From assembly GCA_002309015.1 (NCBI GenBank), contig DBWM01000060.1, forward strand, positions 31,650 to 59,287: 27,638 nt of DNA, given 5' to 3'. The notes below the pieces were generated by a model. The model saw nothing but the letters and a program-made list of their open reading frames with translations. It did no database searches and had not been told where the DNA came from. Source of the DNA: Myxococcales bacterium UBA1238. Its GTDB lineage: Bacteria; Myxococcota_A; Bradymonadia; UBA7976; UBA1532. Position 1 is the stretch's first letter, and each line of letters opens with the position of its first letter. Position numbers and translations under genes: made by a program. Positions 22,384 through 27,638 of this stretch are shown one piece after another.

Positions 22384-23727
22384 TTACTTCTTTAAGACCA
22401 TGCGGTCGTAAATGGTGCCAAAGAGGTTTTGGGGATCCATCGCGGCTTTGGCGGCTTCGATGCGCGGCTTGGAGTAGGTCTGCCAGAACTCCTCGGGGCT
22501 GTAGTGATTTCGGCCGATGAGGGTCTTGATGCCGCCCACTTCCGCAACCTTCTTTTCGAGGCGTTCGGAGTAGTCGATTTCGGGATCGCAGTTGGGTTTG
22601 CCGTAGACCGCCACGTCGATCATGAAGTTTTGGTTTTCGGCGCGCGCCTTTTGTTCATCCGCAATCCAGGGATAAAATTCGGGCATGCGGTAGGGCACGA
22701 TCCAGAGCGGGAAGAAATCGAAATCGGTTTTGTACCACTCAAAGAAATCCGCAAATCGTTGCTTCGGGACAAAGACGTCGACCACGATATCGGGGCGCAG
22801 CTTGGCGCGTCGCAGGACGGGCTTCAGCATATTGGAGAGCTTGATGAGCTTGGTGGAGCCGATGAACAGCTTGCCAAACAGCTTGCGCACGATCTTGTTT
22901 TCGAGGCCCGGGACGGTCTTGGTGAGCCAGTGGCATTCGCCGTCGTAGCGCAGGAAGTAATGGCGCAGCTCCATAAAATCTTCGCTCTTGGTGAGCGTGC
23001 TCTTGTAATAGATTTCGGTGCCGTCGTAGCGCGAGAGGAAAGGCGCGTAATCGACCATGCGGCCGAGGCAGAGCACAAAATGCTCCGGATCGTGGATGAT
23101 CGCGTCAATAAAGGGAAAATCGGCATCCTGGCAATGCTGGAGCAGGGCAGCCCAAAAATCATCAAAGTTATCGAAGAGGACGTTGTCCAAATGGACGTAG
23201 GGCTTGCAGGGCATCAGCTTAAACTTGAGCTTGGTGACGATGCCCAGAGTGCCGTAACCGCCGTGGACGAGCTGGAAGATGTCGGGGCGTTCGGTTGGTG
23301 AGCAGGTGATGATGTCGCCCCGCCCGTCGATGACCTCGTATTCGAGGCAGCTGTCGTGGAATCCACCTAAATGGTAGCTTTGAGATTCAATGGAGCAGCC
23401 GGAGACTGCGCCGCCGATGGTGACCGTTTCGAGTTCGGGAACGACGACGGGCATGAGCCCCAAAGGCACCGTCTGCCGGGTCAGTTCGGTAAATGTAACT
23501 CCGGATTCTGCAATACAAATTTGGTTGTCGACATCGATTTCGAGGATCTCGTTTAAGGGCGAGAGATCGATTTTAGGCGCGCCCCCCTGCTGATAGGGAT
23601 TGGGGACCACGTGGGAGACCGATTTTTTGACATAAGAGATCGGGCGACCTCCCAGAACGGAAGGATCGGCGGCGATGCTGCGGACCTGATCGGCAATCAG
23701 GCGAACTTTTTGATCGTGGTGATTCAT
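22384..23727 (-). CDS. FAD-binding oxidoreductase, DHCR24 (delta-24-sterol reductase)-like
   Basis: The 447-residue protein is a vanillyl-alcohol-oxidase/PCMH-type flavoprotein. The FAD domain spans about residues 30-175: IAESGVTFTELT, VPELETVTIGGAVSGCSIES, and HGGYGTLGIVTKLKFKLMP. The second half follows the DHCR24/diminuto family in order: ELRHYFLRYDGECHW, an RKLFGKLF segment, VDVFVPKQRF, FPLWIVPYRMPE, IDVAVYGKP, RNHYSPEEFW and YDRM. Eukaryotic DHCR24 reduces a side-chain double bond of sterols; bacterial relatives may act on other isoprenoid or polyprenyl chains. A membrane-anchoring helix like that of DHCR24 is not seen. AAGG lies seven bases before ATG 23727. It is divergent from a dehydrogenase gene (55-base gap) and is likely the first gene of the five-gene - strand cluster. 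Confidence 0.82.
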   Translation of the reverse strand: MNHHDQKVRLIADQVRSIAADPSVLGGRPISYVKKSVSHVVPNPYQQGGAPKIDLSPLNEILEIDVDNQICIAESGVTFTELTRQTVPLGLMPVVVPELETVTIGGAVSGCSIESQSYHLGGFHDSCLEYEVIDGRGDIITCSPTERPDIFQLVHGGYGTLGIVTKLKFKLMPCKPYVHLDNVLFDNFDDFWAALLQHCQDADFPFIDAIIHDPEHFVLCLGRMVDYAPFLSRYDGTEIYYKSTLTKSEDFMELRHYFLRYDGECHWLTKTVPGLENKIVRKLFGKLFIGSTKLIKLSNMLKPVLRRAKLRPDIVVDVFVPKQRFADFFEWYKTDFDFFPLWIVPYRMPEFYPWIADEQKARAENQNFMIDVAVYGKPNCDPEIDYSERLEKKVAEVGGIKTLIGRNHYSPEEFWQTYSKPRIEAAKAAMDPQNLFGTIYDRMVLKK

Positions 23728-23782
23728 TTTTGAACCTTACTGATGGATATTAAGCGGGAGTGTACTTGGAAATGAGCCGGAT

Positions 23783-24631
23783 ATGAAGACTACAATTTTG
23801 GGGATGGGCATCATGGGGCGCGGTTTTGCGCAACGTCTGCACGCTCTGGGCTTCGATGTTTGCGCGTGGAATCGCACGCCTGACGCATTAAAACCTTTGC
23901 GGGAAGCAGGGTTACATTGCGAAGAGGATTTGCGGAAGGCGGTCTCCGGTGCAGATGTGGTGCTCACCATTTTAGCGCACGGTCCGGCGGTCGATGCGGT
24001 CAAAGAGGCGATCCCGAGCGGCGTCTGCTGGCTTCAGATGAGCACGGTTGGACCAGAATGGGCTGAAAAATTCGCAAGTTACGCTGCATCACGCAAGATT
24101 TCATGGTTCGATGCACCCGTATTGGGATCGCGCGTGCCGGCGGCCAACGGAAAACTTTGCATCCTTTGTTCGACCGAAGCCAGCGAGCAGGATCGCCAGA
24201 AGACGCGGCCCATTTTAGAGGCATTGTCGCAGAAGATCGTGGATTTAAATGGAAATTCCCGCGCTTCGCTCTTAAAGCTCTGCATCAACAACTGGATGTG
24301 CGGCTTGCTTGCAGGCCTCAGCGAATCGCTCAGGCTTGCGGAATCCTATCAGATTTCACATCAGGAGTTTTATGAGGCGATGTCGGGCGCGGCGTTCACT
24401 TCGCCTTATTCTGCCCAGAAAGCTTCGGCCATGGGGGAGCAAAACTTCGATGCGCATTTCCCATTACGCCTGGCGTTAAAGGACTTACGTCTGGTTCACG
24501 AGGCTGCTCTGGCGCAGTCTTTGTCGATGCCCGCAAGCGATGCGGTGCGCGCGCTGCTCGAAGAAGTCGATGCCGCGGGCTTTGGCGATGAAGATGTGGC
24601 CGCAATTTACCGGGCGGGTCAGCATGACTGA
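23783..24631 (+). CDS. NAD(P)-dependent beta-hydroxyacid dehydrogenase (3-hydroxyisobutyrate dehydrogenase family)
   Basis: The 282-residue cytoplasmic enzyme has the family layout. The Rossmann motif GMGIMGRGFA is at 7-16, followed by the cofactor segment AWNRTPDAL. The substrate-binding motif DAPVLGSRVPAANGKL (110-125) is close to the usual DAPVSGG..GA..G.L. Catalytic Lys165 lies in LLKLCINNW, with Asn169 four residues on, and a C-terminal helical domain completes the fold. Family members oxidise 3-hydroxyisobutyrate, tartronate semialdehyde, 4-hydroxybutyrate and similar small hydroxyacids; the specific substrate cannot be told. The second Gly of DAPVSGG is Ser here, so substrate choice may be unusual. 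Its last eight bases overlap the start of the pseudouridine synthase gene (ATGACTGA). Confidence 0.9.
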   Translation: MKTTILGMGIMGRGFAQRLHALGFDVCAWNRTPDALKPLREAGLHCEEDLRKAVSGADVVLTILAHGPAVDAVKEAIPSGVCWLQMSTVGPEWAEKFASYAASRKISWFDAPVLGSRVPAANGKLCILCSTEASEQDRQKTRPILEALSQKIVDLNGNSRASLLKLCINNWMCGLLAGLSESLRLAESYQISHQEFYEAMSGAAFTSPYSAQKASAMGEQNFDAHFPLRLALKDLRLVHEAALAQSLSMPASDAVRALLEEVDAAGFGDEDVAAIYRAGQHD

Positions 24632-25433
24632 AGAGGGGCGCGAGGCGTTGGATGCGCCCTCCAAAACGCAGCTGAGCCTTTGGCCCAATCCCCGTGTGCC
24701 TTACCGTGTGATCGCCGAAACGGCTGATTTTATAGTGGTTTTTAAGCCTGCAGGGGTGGTGACCGCACCGGGGGTGGGGCATGAACGCAATGCGCTCTTA
24801 AACGGCCTCTTCGCACGCTTCGGAAAAGAGCTGCAAAATCTCGGAAAATCAAGGGATTTTGGCCTTTTGCACCGACTCGATCGCGAGACGAGCGGTCTTG
24901 TGGTGGTGGGTCGCAGCTGTGCGGGCTACGACGCGTTGCGGCAAGCGTTTGAAGAGCGAAAGATCACCAAAATATATATTGCAGGCGTCGCGTCGGCCCC
25001 AAAGGCGCAGGAGGGCGTGATCGCGTTGCCCATCCGCGAGGCGCGGGTTGCGGGGCAGAAGCGCGCTTTGCTGACGCCGGGTCCTCATCTCTGCAAAGCG
25101 AAGACGATTTATCGTGTGATTTCAAAGAGTTCTGAGGCCAGCCTGCTTCACTGTACGCTCGAGACGGGGCGCCTGCATCAGATTCGGGCGCATTGTGCGG
25201 CCATCGGCTGTCCGGTCCTCGGAGACCATGTTTACGGCAAAAAAGGCGTTGCAGATTCACTATTTAGTAAAAAGCACCGGCGCATCTTTCTTCAGGCAGC
25301 GGTCCTCGGATTTGCGGATCCCAAAACGGGCAGGGCCCTGCGCTTTACGGCCGCTCTGGAGCCGGAATTATTGGATTTCTTGCCCGAAATTGGGCTTAAG
25401 TCTTCAGCTTTAAAGCAGGAAGGCTTGGCTTAA
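24624..25433 (+). CDS. RluA-family pseudouridine synthase
   Basis: RluA-family enzymes isomerise specific uridines of rRNA or tRNA to pseudouridine in the cytoplasm. The 269-residue protein contains the catalytic motif HRLDRETSGLVV (Asp86), the opening segment IVVFKPAGVVTAPG, the KIYIAGV strand, the HCTLETGRLHQIRAH motif (Arg in the RxHQIR element) and GDHVYGKKG. There is no N-terminal S4 RNA-binding domain, as in RluA itself and unlike RluC/RluD. I chose ATG 24624, which overlaps the stop of the dehydrogenase gene by eight bases; the open frame extends back to 24540, but that part only shadows the dehydrogenase. The rRNA or tRNA target is not predictable. Confidence 0.92.
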   Translation: MTEEGREALDAPSKTQLSLWPNPRVPYRVIAETADFIVVFKPAGVVTAPGVGHERNALLNGLFARFGKELQNLGKSRDFGLLHRLDRETSGLVVVGRSCAGYDALRQAFEERKITKIYIAGVASAPKAQEGVIALPIREARVAGQKRALLTPGPHLCKAKTIYRVISKSSEASLLHCTLETGRLHQIRAHCAAIGCPVLGDHVYGKKGVADSLFSKKHRRIFLQAAVLGFADPKTGRALRFTAALEPELLDFLPEIGLKSSALKQEGLA

Positions 25434-25476
25434 CGCTGGGAAGCGCGTAAATGAGTCACATCATTTTGAGGTGCGC

Positions 25477-26112
25477 ATGTCCGACGATCTATTTGATCGA
25501 CATCTTGAAGTTCAAATCTTTGAATTTTTAGAGAACCATTTTCACTTGCGATTGGGCGAGTTGACCCTTTTGCGCAGGCGCAGCCGCCAGCTCGATATTT
25601 CGTTGCTCGAATGCGCTTACCTGGCGGGCAAAATCCAGCTCGATGAAGCGGAAGCCTGCGCTCAGGCGCTGGGCATCGAAGAATTCTCTTCAGACTCGAC
25701 GATGCGCGATGCGGCCTGCTGGCTGGGGGTTCAAAAGGATTCCGACGAAGAAATCCAGGTGCCGTTGCCGAACTTCCCGCCGCCTTTTTCGCAGGAAGAC
25801 GAGGTGGGGGGCGTCAAGCGCGTTGCGGGCGAAAACGAGCTTTTGGGTCAGCATTTAACGCCTCCGCCCCTGCCGCCGCAGCATGACGTGATGCCGGTTT
25901 TGCCGCCTTTGCCCAAGATGATGGGGACGCCTCCGCCTTTGCCCGCATCGAAAGTCATTTCAAAACTGGCGCTGCCTCATAACGAAAATCCACAGCAATC
26001 TCGCAAGGTTCCGCCGCCTTTGCCGCCTCTGTCCAAACCGGCGCCCGCGCCTTCCGACTCCCTGGAAGAGTTGCGCGAAGACGAACTTGAACTCCTGCTG
26101 CTCGATGATTAA
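25477..26112 (+). CDS. Hypothetical protein with helical N-terminus and proline-rich C-terminus
   Basis: I do not recognise this 211-residue protein. Residues of about 1-90 look alpha-helical and charged (LFDRHLEVQIFEFLE, then LLECAYLAGKIQLDEAEACAQAL). Residues of about 95-190 are low complexity with repeated PPPLPP/PPLP motifs spaced by short charged stretches. The last 20 residues are acidic and end in LELLLLDD. No signal peptide or membrane helix is present, so it is probably cytoplasmic. Polyproline runs like these commonly act as flexible linkers or docking sites, and they would need elongation factor P for efficient translation. GAGG at 25468-25471 supports ATG 25477 over the GTG two codons earlier. 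It follows the pseudouridine synthase by 43 bases. Confidence 0.75.
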   Translation: MSDDLFDRHLEVQIFEFLENHFHLRLGELTLLRRRSRQLDISLLECAYLAGKIQLDEAEACAQALGIEEFSSDSTMRDAACWLGVQKDSDEEIQVPLPNFPPPFSQEDEVGGVKRVAGENELLGQHLTPPPLPPQHDVMPVLPPLPKMMGTPPPLPASKVISKLALPHNENPQQSRKVPPPLPPLSKPAPAPSDSLEELREDELELLLLDD

Positions 26113-26160
26113 TCTGAGCTATATCAACTGTAATCTCTTGTTTTATATAGAAAGTTTCCT

Positions 26161-27638
26161 ATGCAAAAACTGAATGCTCTGCCTTTGCTCGGTTGTTTGG
26201 CTTTGCTGGCTTGTGATGAAGCGGATCCGGTCGAGTTGATCCCTTTGCCCGATGCTGCGCCGAGGCCCGATGCTGCGCCTGTTCGCGATGCGGCGGTTCA
26301 CGATGCGTCCGATGCGGAGCGCGATGCGGCGGATGCTTCTGATGCTGAGCATGATGCGGCGGATGCTTCAGAGGATGCGTCCGATGTCGAAACCGATGCG
26401 GCAGAAAACGACGCTGATGAGGATGGCTCGGCGGATAGCTCAGCTGATGCGTCAGAAGATGCTTCTGCGGATGCAGAGGTGAGCAAACCGGAGCGGGTTT
26501 GGACGCAGTTGTTGAGCGGTCGTCAGGATGCGGTGCTGGCGTTTGTGCGCTCGGGTCATTTGTGGCAATCGAGTTTGGCGCCGAATGAGCAGCCCAGGGA
26601 ACCAGTGGATTTGGGTGAACTTCCCGAGCTTCAGGATTGGTCGCCCGAAACGGCATTTTTGGGCGGCCGAACCACCAGCGGGCCGGCCTGGATCTTTTTG
26701 CCCGAGGGAGAAAATGGAGAGTTGATGGCCAGAAATTTGTCTTCTGCTCCAAGTTCTCCTGTAAAAACAAACCTTTATCCTCCGGCCCGGATCGCTGTCG
26801 GGAGCGAAATCCTGCTCATCGGTCATTCTGCACCCGATCCCACTTCGCCCATCGCCTGGTCGATCATTGCCTCATCGGGGCCGGAAGCGCGCACCGTCGA
26901 TCCTTCGGGCATGCCGCTGCCCGTGAGCGCAACCCCTGGGCTTACGGGATGGATTTTTGCGTTTGAAGATGGTCAATGCTGGTTTTTAAACAGCCTGGAA
27001 AACCCCGTCGAATCATGGAATTGCCATGCTTTGCCTGATTCCGTTGTTTTGGCGGGCAACACCAATGCATTTCATGCGGCGGCGTTTGATTCAGAATTGG
27101 CTTTCTGGAGCGCGATGCCCTCGGCTGCCGAGGATCCAAATGGGGCGAGCTCTTATACGCCCTTCGCTCAGGGAGCAACGGTTGAAGGTCAGTTTCCTGT
27201 TTCAAATGGCGGAGTTGCGTACGCTTTGACGGCTCCGGATGCGCGCATTTGGGTGGCCACAAAAGAGGGGGCTTACGCGTTACCTCTGCCCAAATCACTC
27301 GATGCGGCGGATGTTTTGGGTTTGGTTCAAAATCGTGGGGCCTGGCGGGCGATCTCCTGGGACAGCGATGCGGATTTGCTCGTTGCAACCGATTTAACGC
27401 AGTCCGAAACCCAGTTGCCACCGAGCTTTTCGCGTCGCGATACGCGCTGCATGACGTCGATTGAGCCCGAAGATTGCTCCGACAGCGATCGCGATTGCGA
27501 CGGTTACCCACGTCAGGGGCTTTGCTGCGCTTCCAGCACCGTGCATACGGGGGCTCAGCTGGAATCGGTGCGCATCGATGAGCCTTTTTATGCAGCCATG
27601 AGCGACGATGGACTCCTGCTGGCGGTGCCTGCGGCGGG
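26161..27638 (+). CDS. Lipoprotein with Asp/Ala-rich linker and possible beta-propeller-like domain (3' end missing)
   Basis: The frame is open from ATG 26161 to the right edge (492 codons visible), so the C-terminus is not seen. A lipoprotein signal peptide ends with ALLAC, placing the lipid on Cys18; the next residue is Asp. Residues of about 28-105 are a low-complexity linker of DAA/DAS/EDA units, like the linker of the first gene in the window. From about residue 110, short beta-strand-like segments recur with Trp and Gly (VFVRSGHLWQ, AWIFLPEG, TGWIFAFEDGQCWF, ARIWVATKEGAYALPLP). This fits a propeller-type or repeat fold but is not diagnostic. A Cys/Asp-rich stretch near 440-460 (CSDSDRDCDGY, then LCCAS) resembles a single calcium loop. 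The coding frame through the linker is well defined, with GC-rich third positions throughout. It is probably surface exposed. Confidence 0.8.
   Translation, partial: MQKLNALPLLGCLALLACDEADPVELIPLPDAAPRPDAAPVRDAAVHDASDAERDAADASDAEHDAADASEDASDVETDAAENDADEDGSADSSADASEDASADAEVSKPERVWTQLLSGRQDAVLAFVRSGHLWQSSLAPNEQPREPVDLGELPELQDWSPETAFLGGRTTSGPAWIFLPEGENGELMARNLSSAPSSPVKTNLYPPARIAVGSEILLIGHSAPDPTSPIAWSIIASSGPEARTVDPSGMPLPVSATPGLTGWIFAFEDGQCWFLNSLENPVESWNCHALPDSVVLAGNTNAFHAAAFDSELAFWSAMPSAAEDPNGASSYTPFAQGATVEGQFPVSNGGVAYALTAPDARIWVATKEGAYALPLPKSLDAADVLGLVQNRGAWRAISWDSDADLLVATDLTQSETQLPPSFSRRDTRCMTSIEPEDCSDSDRDCDGYPRQGLCCASSTVHTGAQLESVRIDEPFYAAMSDDGLLLAVPAA

Noticed and set aside
22429..23301. + strand open frame of 290 codons opposite the DHCR24-like gene
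   Set aside because: It is antisense to a full-length, motif-complete flavoprotein and shows no family pattern of its own.

Overview
The window looks like chromosomal DNA of a Gram-negative bacterium with a large complement of exported proteins, most likely a deltaproteobacterial or Myxococcota-type organism (a Bradymonadales-like member would fit). The evidence is indirect. Two neighbouring exported proteins end in a Cys + hydrophobic stretch + Arg-rich tail resembling the MYXO-CTERM sorting signal. Several surface proteins carry Asp/Ala-rich linkers. There is a giant Ca-binding DxDGDGLxDGxE-repeat protein, and a lipoprotein that joins collagen-like and Cys-rich repeats to a formylglycine-generating-enzyme-like domain. 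No rRNA, tRNA, CRISPR array or complete insertion sequence was seen.

Left part (1-9329, + strand): the 3' end of one exported protein with a sorting tail; a 1962-residue protein with about 32 thrombospondin-3-like calcium repeats; then a tight three-gene run of two SPFH/band-7 membrane proteins and an XdhC-family molybdoenzyme maturation factor. Uracil-DNA glycosylase (ung, - strand) converges on xdhC with no base between the two stop codons.

Centre (10011-16126, + strand): a bifunctional nucleotidyltransferase/CDP-alcohol phosphotransferase (IPCT/DIPPS-like) behind a textbook sigma-54 promoter; a 462-bp gene-free stretch with degenerate 42-bp tandem repeats dense in GATC; rseP (site-2 protease); a frameshifted Rpn/PD-(D/E)XK gene; and a repeat-plus-FGE lipoprotein whose natural start and signal peptide are separated from the body by a G9 tract, which suggests phase variation or a sequencing error.

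Right part, - strand (23727 down to 16207): five closely spaced genes. A DHCR24-like FAD oxidoreductase is followed by two paralogous fusion proteins (GT60-type GlcNAc-transferase domain + one or two methyltransferase domains + a shared C-terminal domain I do not recognise). A five-helix His-containing membrane protein and an SdhB/FrdB-like iron-sulfur protein follow; the iron-sulfur protein has lost most of its 2Fe-2S ligands. The last three genes overlap by 4 bases at each junction (GTGA, ATGA), so they are probably translated together. This is the best candidate for an undescribed system: possibly cytoplasmic glycosylation coupled to methylation, with an unexplained redox pair lacking its flavoprotein subunit.

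Right end (+ strand): a beta-hydroxyacid dehydrogenase overlapping an RluA-family pseudouridine synthase, a proline-rich protein of unknown function, and the 5' part of a lipoprotein with an Asp/Ala linker that runs off the window.
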